Origin: Mameliella sp. CS4
GTDB taxonomy: Bacteria; Pseudomonadota; Alphaproteobacteria; Rhodobacterales; Rhodobacteraceae
DNA: 64,000 bases
Assembly (NCBI RefSeq): GCF_019392335.1
Contig: NZ_JAHXRQ010000003.1
Span: 124,001 to 188,000, forward strand
Reading direction: 5' to 3'
Part shown: positions 44,916-52,822 of the stretch, in pieces
Layout of the letters: each line of letters starts with the position of its first letter
How positions within the stretch are numbered: the first letter of the stretch is position 1
Notes under the pieces: generated by a model
What the model was told of the DNA's origin: nothing
Databases searched by the model: none
Seen by the model: the letters and a program-made list of their open reading frames with translations, nothing else
Translations under genes and position numbers: made by a program

Positions 44916-45340
44916 CCGATGATCTCCACCTCGGTGCGGCTGCGCAGGTGCAGGTCCTGCGTACAGGCACCGGGACTGGCGGCCTCGCAGGTTTCGGCGC
45001 CATTGATCAGCAGGCGGCCCAGGTCGGAACAGATCAGGCCGGGGACAAGGAACTGGCGCACGCGTGGGCGGGCGGCGGGCAGGTTCCCGAAATCGAACAG
45101 GGTCATGCGATCCACGCGGCCCTCGGTGTCGAACAGCACCGCCTCGTAGACGGCCCGTGCGATGTCGCTGTCATGGCCGTTCTGGATCAGAAAGCTGATG
45201 CGGCAGGCGCCGTCGACCGGTTCCAGCGCGTTGAGTTCCAGCGAGACATGCGCACCCTGCGCCGTCTCTGACTGCGCGGGCGCTGCAAAGGTCACGGCAA
45301 GGGCGCAGAGCGCGGGAATGCCAAAGGACGGAAGGTTCAT
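44912..45340 (-). CDS. Small exported protein of the haem/TonB locus
   Basis: A 142-residue protein with a signal peptide ending APAQSE and a compact beta-rich remainder (DGACRISFLIQNGHDSD, VLFDTEGRVDRMTLFDFGNLP) containing four cysteines, probably two disulfides in the periplasm. I do not recognise a named domain. It directly precedes exbB with a 4-bp overlap, so it probably serves haem or TonB function. ATG 45340 is preferred to an in-frame ATG at 45355. Confidence 0.72.
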   Translation of the reverse strand: MNLPSFGIPALCALAVTFAAPAQSETAQGAHVSLELNALEPVDGACRISFLIQNGHDSDIARAVYEAVLFDTEGRVDRMTLFDFGNLPAARPRVRQFLVPGLICSDLGRLLINGAETCEAASPGACTQDLHLRSRTEVEIIG

Positions 45341-45457
45341 GAAACCAGCCCCCATCGATGGGATTTTCGTGTCTGGCTGGGGCGGGACACCCTGGCTGGT
45401 TGATCATGTGACTAGCAGGCAGCGATCTGTCGGACAATTCCTGATAGAAAAAGTTTG

Positions 45458-45625
45458 TTATTGTGGATGGCGCGGATCGGGGCGCGGGCCGACCACCCGC
45501 TGCAGATCGATCAGCTGTTCCAGGGCCAGACCCGCGCTGTCGAACTGGTCGGTTTCCGAATGCAGCAGCTCGCGCCAGCAAACGGTGCGGAATCGATCGT
45601 CCTGATCCCGGTCCGGCGCGCTCAT
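45458..45625 (-). CDS. 55-residue protein coupled to the haem-degrading monooxygenase gene
   Basis: A short frame of 55 codons whose ATG (45625-45623) overlaps the stop of the monooxygenase gene as ATGA, followed by TAA at 45460-45458. The product starts MSAPDRDQDDRFRTVCWREL and ends RPDPRHPQ; it is soluble, helical and has one cysteine (TVCWRELLHSETDQF). It does not match HemP. The overlap and the codon use of its neighbours suggest a real gene. Function unknown, presumably linked to haem use. Confidence 0.6.
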   Translation of the reverse strand: MSAPDRDQDDRFRTVCWRELLHSETDQFDSAGLALEQLIDLQRVVGPRPDPRHPQ

Positions 45626-45945
45626 GCGGCCCGTGCCGCGATGCTCTGGATCGAGGTGAAGCCCTCGAACCGGGGCGCGCCCTCGTGCAGTTTGCGGGTC
45701 TGGCCAGCACGGGTGTGGGCGGTGCGGAATTGCTCGCTCCGGGTCCAGGCGCGGAAATGCGCCTCGCTTTCCCAGACGGTGTGCGAAGCGTAGAGGATCT
45801 TGCCGTCTTCCTCCGGGCCGCGCAGCATGTCGAAAGCGACAAACCCCGCCATATCGCGCAGGTGGCTTTCGCGCGACAGCCAGAGCTCTTCGAACTCGGC
45901 GGCGTTTTCCAGCGGGACGGTAAAGCGATTCATGGCCAGGTACAT
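45622..45945 (-). CDS. IsdG-like haem-degrading monooxygenase
   Basis: A 107-residue ABM-fold protein with the catalytic triad of IsdG-type haem oxygenases in register: Asn6 (MNRFTV), Trp67 (AHFRAWTRS) and His77 (FRTAHTRAG), compared with Asn7/Trp67/His77 of IsdG. Such enzymes open the haem ring in the cytosol and release iron. Its place among hmu genes supports this role. It lies 12 bp downstream of the ChaN-like gene. MNRF (45933) is an alternative start. Confidence 0.85.
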   Translation of the reverse strand: MYLAMNRFTVPLENAAEFEELWLSRESHLRDMAGFVAFDMLRGPEEDGKILYASHTVWESEAHFRAWTRSEQFRTAHTRAGQTRKLHEGAPRFEGFTSIQSIAARAA

Positions 45946-45957
45946 GGCGTTTTCTCC

Positions 45958-46707
45958 TCAGTTGGTTTGCAGGCTGGCGCAGGGATCGTCGCGCGGCGCC
46001 GGGGGAACGATGGTAACGGTGTCGAAAGGCGTGTCAGTCTGTGCCTCGACAAAGCCGATGGCATGGGTCGTGACCTCTGGTGCGACCCGGGCGATCACGG
46101 CGGGAATGCCCCAGTCGGTGCGGGCATGGCCGTTGCCTGCGATGACCGCGATGGGCGGGCCGTAGGTGTCCAGTGCCTCAAGGGCCGCGCGGGCAAAGAC
46201 GGCGTCGCGGTAGCGCTGCACCTCGACCATGCCTGCCATCATCTCGCGCGGCATGGCCTGGCAATGGGCGTCGAACTGCATCTCTTCGCGCAGGGTCTGC
46301 TGCGCGTCGGGCAGGGCCTTGTCCAGGCCGAACCGTGGGGCATCAACGCCAAAGAGGGTCGCGGCGCCGTCCCCATAGACGGCGCGCACCGTCTCGCGCG
46401 GGGCGGCGGCGCCGACAATGCGTGCCGCGCCCAGGGCGCCAAAGACCGGTGCATACAGGGCATAGTCCGGCCAGCCGCCAGTGTCCCAGATCGCCGGGAT
46501 CTGGTCGCGGTCCTGATCGGCGCGGAGCGCATCCCCGGCGGTCAGCATTTCAAAGACCACGGCGGTGGGGGTCAAGCTTTCCAGTGCCGCAGCCTGGCCG
46601 ATGTGGGCCTCGGGATTGTCGTGGACCTCTCCGAGGATGACGATATCGGCCACGGGATCGGCCAAGGCAGGCGTGGCGAGGCAGACTAACAGGGGAACAA
46701 GACGCAT
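45958..46707 (-). CDS. ChaN-family haem-binding protein (DUF399)
   Basis: A 249-residue protein with a signal peptide (MRLVPLLVCLATPALA) and the ChaN motif IVILGEVHDNPEAH near the N-terminus, followed by EMQFDAHCQAMPREMM and VIAGNGHARTDWGIP. Campylobacter ChaN is an iron-regulated lipoprotein that binds two haems. Here no lipobox cysteine is evident, so the protein may be free in the periplasm. The start at 46707 is 10 bp after hmuV. Confidence 0.85.
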   Translation of the reverse strand: MRLVPLLVCLATPALADPVADIVILGEVHDNPEAHIGQAAALESLTPTAVVFEMLTAGDALRADQDRDQIPAIWDTGGWPDYALYAPVFGALGAARIVGAAAPRETVRAVYGDGAATLFGVDAPRFGLDKALPDAQQTLREEMQFDAHCQAMPREMMAGMVEVQRYRDAVFARAALEALDTYGPPIAVIAGNGHARTDWGIPAVIARVAPEVTTHAIGFVEAQTDTPFDTVTIVPPAPRDDPCASLQTN

Positions 46708-46717
46708 GGGTGACCTT

Positions 46718-47500
46718 TCAGGCGGATGCCGCGTGCGGCAGGACAAAGGGAATATCTGCCGGCGGCGGGGCAGAGACGCGCAGCGCGCAGCCATAGGCGC
46801 GCGACAGGGTGTCGTCGGTCAGGACTTCGGCAGGGGTGCCGAAGGCCACACGCTGCCCCTCTGCAAGGACGGCGATCCTGTCGGCAAAGAGCGCGGTCAG
46901 GTTCAGGTCATGCATGACGGCCAGAACGCCGCCTCCGCCACGGGCAAAGTCGCGCGCGATCTCCATCACCTGCAACTGGTGCGCGATGTCCAGGCTGGAG
47001 ACCGGTTCATCCAGCAGGAGCCAGCGCGGCACGCCGTCCTCGACCGGTGCCCAGACTTGCGCCAGCACACGCGCCAGCATGACGCGCTGCGCCTCGCCCC
47101 CAGAGAGATCCTGGAACAGACGGTCGGCGTAGTGCGCCAGCCCGACGCGGGCCAGCGCCTGCATCGGCACCTCTGGCCGGTCGCCCGACGTGCCCGCCTG
47201 CACCCCGATGCGCACGACCTCGATCACCGTAAAGGGAAAGGCCAGGCGAGAGGCTTGTGGCAGGACGGCACGGGTGGCGGCCAGTTTCCAGGCCGGTTGC
47301 CCGGAGACGTCCAGCCCGTTCAGGCGCACGTGGCCCTGGTGCGGCAGGGTGCCGTCGATGGCGCCCAGCAGGGTGGATTTGCCCGACCCGTTGGGGCCGA
47401 CGATGGCCGTGACCTCGCCCGACTCTGCGGTCAGGCTGACCCCGCGCAGCGCCTCGCGGCGACCATAGCGGACCCGGATGTTTTCAGCCACCAGCGTCAT
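46718..47500 (-). CDS. hmuV: Haem ABC importer ATPase HmuV
   Basis: A 260-residue ATPase with Walker A GPNGSGKSTL, signature LSGGEAQRVMLARVLAQ, Walker B WLLLDEPVSSLD and switch His in VMHDLNLTAL. The stretch between signature and Walker B (AQVWAPVEDGVPRW) is typical of HmuV. ATG 47500 overlaps the hmuU stop (ATGA). Confidence 0.95.
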   Translation of the reverse strand: MTLVAENIRVRYGRREALRGVSLTAESGEVTAIVGPNGSGKSTLLGAIDGTLPHQGHVRLNGLDVSGQPAWKLAATRAVLPQASRLAFPFTVIEVVRIGVQAGTSGDRPEVPMQALARVGLAHYADRLFQDLSGGEAQRVMLARVLAQVWAPVEDGVPRWLLLDEPVSSLDIAHQLQVMEIARDFARGGGGVLAVMHDLNLTALFADRIAVLAEGQRVAFGTPAEVLTDDTLSRAYGCALRVSAPPPADIPFVLPHAASA

Positions 47501-48564
47501 GGCGCGACCAATCCTTGTCGTTTCAGAAGAATCCACAGAAAGACCGGCGCGCCCAGAACGGCGGTGACGATCCCGATGGGAAGTTCAGCGGGGGCGATGA
47601 TGACGCGGGCGATCACATCCGCCAGGATCAGCAGGCTGGCCCCCAGAAGCGCAGAATTCAGCAAGAGTGTGCGGTGATCCGGGCCGGAGCCGAGCCGCAG
47701 AAGATGCGGCACGACGATCCCGATAAAACCGATGCCGCCCGAGACGGCGACCGCCGCCCCGGCGGAGCCCGCCACGGCAAGGATCGCGACGTTTTTCATG
47801 CGCTGGACGTTGATGCCGATATGGGCGGCGGTCGCCTCTCCCAGCGCCAGCGCGTTCAGCCCGCGCCCCAGCACCAGGGTGGCACCGATGGACAGCAGGA
47901 TCAGCGGTCCGGCGGCAAACACCTTGGCCCAGCTTGCCCCGGCAAGCGATCCCAGCCCCCAGAAGGTGAGATCCCGCAACTGCCTGTCGTCGGCGATGTA
48001 GACGAGGATGCCCGAGAGCGCCCCGGCCAGTGCCCCCAGAGCGATGCCTGCCAGCAGCATTGTCGCCACAGAGGTGCGCCCGTGCCGGGTGGACACGCGG
48101 TAGAGCAGCAGGGTCGATCCCCAGCCCCCCAGGAAAGCGGCGAAGGGCGTCAGCTGGTCGCCGGTCAGCTCTTGCATCCATGCGGGCAGCAAGGCGCCCA
48201 GGACAATGGCCAGGATCGCGCCCAGCCCGGCGCCTGCCCCCACGCCGACGATACCCGGATCGGCCAGCGGGTTGCGGAACAACCCCTGCATCGCCGCGCC
48301 GGACACGGCCAGCGCGGCCCCCACCAGAAGGCCCATCGTCAGGCGCGGCAGGCGGATGTCGAAGAGGACAACCCGTTCCATCTGGCTCAGGGGTTCGCCG
48401 CTGACCAGCTTGCCCAGAAGGGCGGTCAGGGTCACATCGGCGGCGCCCACCTGCAGGCTGGCCAGCGCGCAAAGCAGCAGGAACGCGGCCAGCATCCAAT
48501 GCAGCACGCGGGCGTGGGCCAGCCGGTCGCGCGGCGGGACAAGCGGGTCAGTGATCGCGGTCAT
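47497..48564 (-). CDS. hmuU: Haem ABC importer permease HmuU
   Basis: A 355-residue FecCD-family permease with nine to ten helices. Landmarks are IRLPRLTMGLLVGAALAVSGAAMQGLFRNPLADPGIVG-type sequence (first half) and GGIGFIGIVVPHLLRLGSGPDHR, the cytoplasmic loop that meets HmuV. It pairs with HmuT and HmuV to import haem through the inner membrane. It starts 4 bp after hmuT. Confidence 0.95.
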   Translation of the reverse strand: MTAITDPLVPPRDRLAHARVLHWMLAAFLLLCALASLQVGAADVTLTALLGKLVSGEPLSQMERVVLFDIRLPRLTMGLLVGAALAVSGAAMQGLFRNPLADPGIVGVGAGAGLGAILAIVLGALLPAWMQELTGDQLTPFAAFLGGWGSTLLLYRVSTRHGRTSVATMLLAGIALGALAGALSGILVYIADDRQLRDLTFWGLGSLAGASWAKVFAAGPLILLSIGATLVLGRGLNALALGEATAAHIGINVQRMKNVAILAVAGSAGAAVAVSGGIGFIGIVVPHLLRLGSGPDHRTLLLNSALLGASLLILADVIARVIIAPAELPIGIVTAVLGAPVFLWILLKRQGLVAP

Positions 48565-48568
48565 CGGA

Positions 48569-49462
48569 TCAGCCCGGCGTTCCGTAGAGCGCCGCGTTCA
48601 GCGCCTCGATGGCCTCTGCCGTGCGCGGCCCGAACCCCAGTATCAAGAGCCCGTCCATGCGCACGACGGACCGCGTCTCTGCCGCAGGGGTCATCCGGAT
48701 GGCGGGCATGTCGAACAGCTCGTCATCCCCCGCCGCGTGATCGCCCGTGCGGTCCATCATCAGGATCACGTCGGGCGCGGCGAGGCCCACGGCCTCGTCC
48801 GTCAACTGCTTGTAGCCGGTGAAATCCTCGACGGCGTTCACGCCCCCGGCCATGCGGATGATCGCATCTGCCGCCGTCCCGGTGCCCGAGGCGTTGATCT
48901 TGCCGCCATCGGTGGACAGGACAAAGAGCACGCGCTTGCGATCCTCAGCGGGTATGTCCGCGCGGGCCTGTGCCGCGTCCAGCGCCGCGCCAACCTCGGC
49001 TGCCAGCCCCTTGGCCCGCTCGGGCACGCCCAGGGCGGTGCCGACGATCTCGATCTTGTCCAGGATGCCAGTGGCGTCCAGCGCGTCGGGCACCTCGACA
49101 TAGGCTAGGTCGGCGGCGCGGATCACCTCCAAGGCCTCGGGCGGCCCGGCGCCTTCCTCCGACAGGATCAGGCTGGGACCGACCGAGAGCACGCCCTCGG
49201 GAGACAGCGCGCGCATGTAGCCGACGTCCGGCAGGTTGGTCACCGCCGGGGGGTAAGTCGATGTGGTGTCACGGGCCAGCAGGCGGTGCTGCTGGCCCAG
49301 GGCCACCACGATTTCCGTCACCGCTCCGCCGATCGACAGGACATCGGCCTGCGGATGGGCGGGTTGCTGCGCGGAAACGGTCAGCGCGACCAGCGCGCCG
49401 AACATCGCGGTGGACAGGCCGGTGAACATGGCCAGCCCGCTGGAAGACGTGCAGCGTTTCAT
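48569..49462 (-). CDS. hmuT: Periplasmic haem-binding protein HmuT
   Basis: A 297-residue class-III binding protein with a signal peptide (about 1-31) and two lobes. The beginning VLSIGGAVTEIVVALGQQHR and the block DTTSTYPPAVTNLPDVGYMR are diagnostic; the Tyr in TSTYP corresponds to the haem-ligand Tyr of PhuT/ShuT. It delivers haem from the receptor to HmuUV. Overlaps hmuS by 4 bp. Confidence 0.93.
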   Translation of the reverse strand: MKRCTSSSGLAMFTGLSTAMFGALVALTVSAQQPAHPQADVLSIGGAVTEIVVALGQQHRLLARDTTSTYPPAVTNLPDVGYMRALSPEGVLSVGPSLILSEEGAGPPEALEVIRAADLAYVEVPDALDATGILDKIEIVGTALGVPERAKGLAAEVGAALDAAQARADIPAEDRKRVLFVLSTDGGKINASGTGTAADAIIRMAGGVNAVEDFTGYKQLTDEAVGLAAPDVILMMDRTGDHAAGDDELFDMPAIRMTPAAETRSVVRMDGLLILGFGPRTAEAIEALNAALYGTPG

Positions 49463-50517
49463 GCCGGCACCTCTTCGCGCGCGGGCAGGGCCGCGACGAT
49501 CCTGCCCCAGGCGGGCCGTGAATCGCGCCCTTCCTTACCAACACCGAAGACCTGGAAGATCAGCGCGCCCTCGGCATCGAATGCCTCGACCGAAACGGCC
49601 GGTCCGCGCTGGGTGGGCTTTTCCACGGCCCAGATCTCGGCCACCTTGTCCAGACGAAGGTGCAGGTTGAAGCCGGGGTCCATCACGTTTTGCCAGGGGC
49701 CCATCGGGTGCAGGGTGTTCACCGGGCCGGAGTGGATCTGGATACAGCCCCGGTTGCCGACAAAGATCATCACCTCGATTCCCGCGTCGCGCACCGCCTC
49801 CAGCATGGCGTTGACGGCCTTGGGGGCCAGTGCGCGCACGAATGGCGCGCCCGCGATCCGGTAAGCGCCAAGGCGGTTCATCTTGAGCTTGGAACACAGG
49901 CGCAAGAATTGATGCGTGTCCGTCAGGCGTGCCCATTCCTCACGCAATATGTCCAGCTTGTCAGGGCGCGATTTCGCCCCTTCGACGGGCTTGCGTGGTG
50001 CCACAGTCTGACCCGGGGCCTGGTCGGGCAGGGCCAGCTCCGAGACAAGATCGGCCCAGGCGTTATGGTGCGAGGTCTCGCGCAGGTGGATCTTGTGGAT
50101 CGCATCGCCCGCCGCGTCGAAGACTTGCAGCGATCGGCGCGGCGCGTTGCCGTCCTGCCCGGGTGTGTCCACCGCGTAGGCATGGACCCAGTGAGAGGGG
50201 AAGATGCGCAGGTCGATGTCCTCAGCCAGCACCATCGCCGCATGATCGCCGGGGTGGTAGTTGGCGTAGTGTCCGACCTTTTCATGCACGCAGCCCTCAA
50301 CCCGGGTCAGGGCCATGACCTCGCCCAGGCGTGCGGCGCCCGGCATGATGCGGTCGGGGTGGGCGTCGATGCGGGTTGCGCCGTCACCGACACGGGCGGC
50401 GACAAGCTGGGCCTCGGTGATGCCCAGTTGCGCGGCAAGGTCGCGCGCGCGCATCTTGGGGGTGTCGGCCTCGGCGGCACGGATCTGTTCTGGTGATGGC
50501 GTAAGCTGCTCGGTCAT
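49459..50517 (-). CDS. hmuS: Haem utilisation protein HmuS (HemS/ChuS family)
   Basis: A 352-residue HemS-family cytoplasmic protein with two structural repeats (about 20-160 and 190-345). Seen features are RARDLAAQLGITEAQLVAARVG, the haem-contact region KVGHYANYHPGDHAAM and the repeat-2 segment FVGNRGCIQIHSGPV. It binds imported haem and passes it on or degrades it. As the first gene of the operon, it follows the divergent promoter region shared with the receptor. Confidence 0.93.
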   Translation of the reverse strand: MTEQLTPSPEQIRAAEADTPKMRARDLAAQLGITEAQLVAARVGDGATRIDAHPDRIMPGAARLGEVMALTRVEGCVHEKVGHYANYHPGDHAAMVLAEDIDLRIFPSHWVHAYAVDTPGQDGNAPRRSLQVFDAAGDAIHKIHLRETSHHNAWADLVSELALPDQAPGQTVAPRKPVEGAKSRPDKLDILREEWARLTDTHQFLRLCSKLKMNRLGAYRIAGAPFVRALAPKAVNAMLEAVRDAGIEVMIFVGNRGCIQIHSGPVNTLHPMGPWQNVMDPGFNLHLRLDKVAEIWAVEKPTQRGPAVSVEAFDAEGALIFQVFGVGKEGRDSRPAWGRIVAALPAREEVPA

Positions 50518-50589
50518 GACGTCCTCGGGTCAGGGAAAGTCTGCTGGCTTCGCCGGGCTGCTGCCCCGCGTGGCTTACGCTAATTACTT

Positions 50590-50602
50590 GACTATTTTAG
50601 TC
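50590..50602. promoter_or_regulatory. Palindrome in the hmuS/receptor divergent promoter region
   Basis: GACTA-TTT-TAGTC is a perfect dyad with a three-base centre, 72 bp before hmuS and 114 bp before the receptor gene. The overlapping TTGACT may be a -35 element. Its position fits an iron- or haem-responsive operator serving both directions, but it is not identical to the iscR box. Confidence 0.45.
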
Positions 50603-50715
50603 TGGATACCGTAAGGCTGCAACCCGTCACGATACGTTTTATCGCCCAGGCAACACTTCGCCCGCGCCAGCCTTCGCAAGCCACGGCACTTACATGGACA
50701 CGAAGGAAGGCGCTT

Positions 50716-52743
50716 ATGCTCACTCCCCTTTTGCGCGGGACCACCGCGCTTGTCTGCCTGTCGCTGGCATTGCCAGCGACGGCACAGGACGCCCCCGGGT
50801 TCCTCGGGACCCTGATTCTGACCGGAGGCAAACGGGACCTCAGTTTTGGCACGGCGCTGTCGCGCACCGTCATCGACGAGGAGGAAATCCAGGATCGCCA
50901 GGCCAGCACCGTGGCGCAGCTGATCGATTCCGTGCCCGGCGTGACGCTGGTCAACGGCACCACGCCGCAGGGGTCGGGGATCAACATTCGCGGGTTTGGC
51001 GCGAACACCACCTACGGTTCGGACCAGAAGATCGCGGTGCTGGTGGATGGCGCCGCCGTGGGGTCCGAGGAACTGTACCGCATCGGTACGCAGCTGTTCA
51101 CCGACCCGTTGCTGTACAAGAACGCCGAGGTCCTGCGCGGCACCATCGGCAGCTTTGCCTATGGGTCGGGCATCGTCGGCGGGGTGGTCAAGCTGGAAAG
51201 CAAGGACGCCTCGGATTTCACGGGGGGCGTGCCGGGCTTTGCAGGGGCGCAGACCTTTGAATTCAGTTCGAACGGGGCGGGCAAGGTCAGCTCCACCACC
51301 CTGGCCTGGCAGCCGACGGACCGCGCGGAATTCCTGTTCAACTACACGATCCGGGATCAGGATGATCTGACCGCGGGCGATGGGCGAACCATCGGCAACA
51401 GCGCCTTCCGCACGCCCTCGGGGCTGGCCAAGGCCAGGTTCACCTTTGGGCAGGAGGATGCGCATGAGCTGACCTTCAGCTATTCGCAGACCCGCGCTGA
51501 TGACAAGGACGTGCCCTATGACCAGTTCGCCACCACCGGCGGCACATTCGGCAATGTCGACCGGCTGACCGACACGCGGCAGGCGGTGATCGACTACCGG
51601 TTCAATCCGGTCAGCGATCTGGTGGACATGCGGGTGAACCTGTCCTTTGCGGACCAGATGATCGAATATGACTATGTGCCGGGCTCGTCGCCGCTGGAAG
51701 GCACGCCGACCTTTCCCTTCCTGGTCGACACGGTCAACGCGGACCAGCGGTATCAGACCACCAAGCTGACCCTGTCGAACCGTGCGCTGTTCGGCTCGGA
51801 TGCTTTCGGGCATGACCTGCTTGCCGGCGCCGAGTTCATCCATCGGGACCGCAAGGACAACGATGCCGCCGGCGCCCCCGGCGGGTCCGACCGGCGCTTT
51901 GCCCTGTTCCTGGTGGACGAGATCACGATGGGCGCTTTCACCGTCACGCCTGCGCTGCGCTACGAGACCTCGACCGTCAAAAGCGCGACGACCTACGGCA
52001 CGTTCACCAATGATACGCTGATGGGCGGGTTGGCGCTGTCCTATGACATTGGCAACGGGGTGTCGGTCTTCGGCAGTGCCGCCTATACCGAGGGCCTGCC
52101 GATCATCGACGACCTGGGCGCCAGCGCCGCCGCGCTTGCCCGCATGGACACCACGGAAAAGTCGCATACTTTCGAGTTGGGGGCGGAATACACCGGCGCG
52201 GATGTCTTTGGCGCGGGCGATACCTTTACCATTCGGGGCAACCTCTATGCCACGACCATGTGGGACATCACCAGCTACACCGCCGCCGGGTCCACCTCGA
52301 CCACCCTCGACCGGGTCGAGACACGGGGGCTGGAGCTGGAAGCCTCTTACGGTCATGCCAGCGGGGCCTATGTCGATTTCGCGGGCCACGTCGGCTCGGG
52401 CGAGGAATTCGCCCCCGGGGCGGGCGGCATCACCTGGCGCAACGCCGCCGCCGACCGCGTGCAACTGACGCTGGGCAAGAAGTGGGAGGACGGGTTGGAC
52501 CTGAGCTGGGAGATGGTGCATTCCGCAGATCGCCGCGATGCGCTGGGCGCCGACCTGGACACTGTCACCGTGCACAACCTGCGCGCCACATGGCGGCCGG
52601 ACCAGGCGTCCTGGATGACAGGCACCGAGGTGCGGTTCGGGATCGAGAATGCCTTTGACGCCGATTATGTCGGGCACCTGTCCTCATCCACGCGCAAGGC
52701 GCCGGGCCGGACCTTCAAGGTCAGCCTGACCAAGACGTTCTGA
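50716..52743 (+). CDS. TonB-dependent haem receptor
   Basis: A 675-residue outer-membrane receptor. A signal peptide (1-23, ALPATAQ) precedes the plug (about 40-150: STVAQLIDSVPGVTLVNG, INIRGFGANTTYG, EVLRGTIGSFAYGSGIVGGVV) and a 22-stranded barrel ending SLTKTF with the terminal aromatic. Divergence from hmuSTUV and shared plug motifs support haem uptake. The FRAP/NPNL barrel motif of classical haem receptors is not evident; the region reads AAYTEGLPIIDDLGASA, so ligand contacts may differ. GAAGGAAGG lies before ATG. Confidence 0.9.
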   Translation: MLTPLLRGTTALVCLSLALPATAQDAPGFLGTLILTGGKRDLSFGTALSRTVIDEEEIQDRQASTVAQLIDSVPGVTLVNGTTPQGSGINIRGFGANTTYGSDQKIAVLVDGAAVGSEELYRIGTQLFTDPLLYKNAEVLRGTIGSFAYGSGIVGGVVKLESKDASDFTGGVPGFAGAQTFEFSSNGAGKVSSTTLAWQPTDRAEFLFNYTIRDQDDLTAGDGRTIGNSAFRTPSGLAKARFTFGQEDAHELTFSYSQTRADDKDVPYDQFATTGGTFGNVDRLTDTRQAVIDYRFNPVSDLVDMRVNLSFADQMIEYDYVPGSSPLEGTPTFPFLVDTVNADQRYQTTKLTLSNRALFGSDAFGHDLLAGAEFIHRDRKDNDAAGAPGGSDRRFALFLVDEITMGAFTVTPALRYETSTVKSATTYGTFTNDTLMGGLALSYDIGNGVSVFGSAAYTEGLPIIDDLGASAAALARMDTTEKSHTFELGAEYTGADVFGAGDTFTIRGNLYATTMWDITSYTAAGSTSTTLDRVETRGLELEASYGHASGAYVDFAGHVGSGEEFAPGAGGITWRNAAADRVQLTLGKKWEDGLDLSWEMVHSADRRDALGADLDTVTVHNLRATWRPDQASWMTGTEVRFGIENAFDADYVGHLSSSTRKAPGRTFKVSLTKTF

Positions 52744-52778
52744 GCCGATCCCTCCGGCCAATTCAGGCAGGGCACGGG

Positions 52779-52815
52779 CGGGCGGGTCCGGGGATCCCCG
52801 GACCCGCCCGTTTTC
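52779..52815. terminator. Very strong bidirectional terminator
   Basis: Bases 52779-52810 form a perfect 32-base palindrome centred on GGGGATCCCC, followed by TTTTCC. It lies between the stops of the receptor (+) and the 482-residue gene (-) and can end both transcripts. Confidence 0.88.
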
Positions 52816-52822
52816 CTTTCGC

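Noticed and set aside
45341..45457. Iron-box palindrome ahead of the exbB block
   Set aside because: The gap was read on both strands; no convincing dyad comparable to 18184 or 50590 was found.
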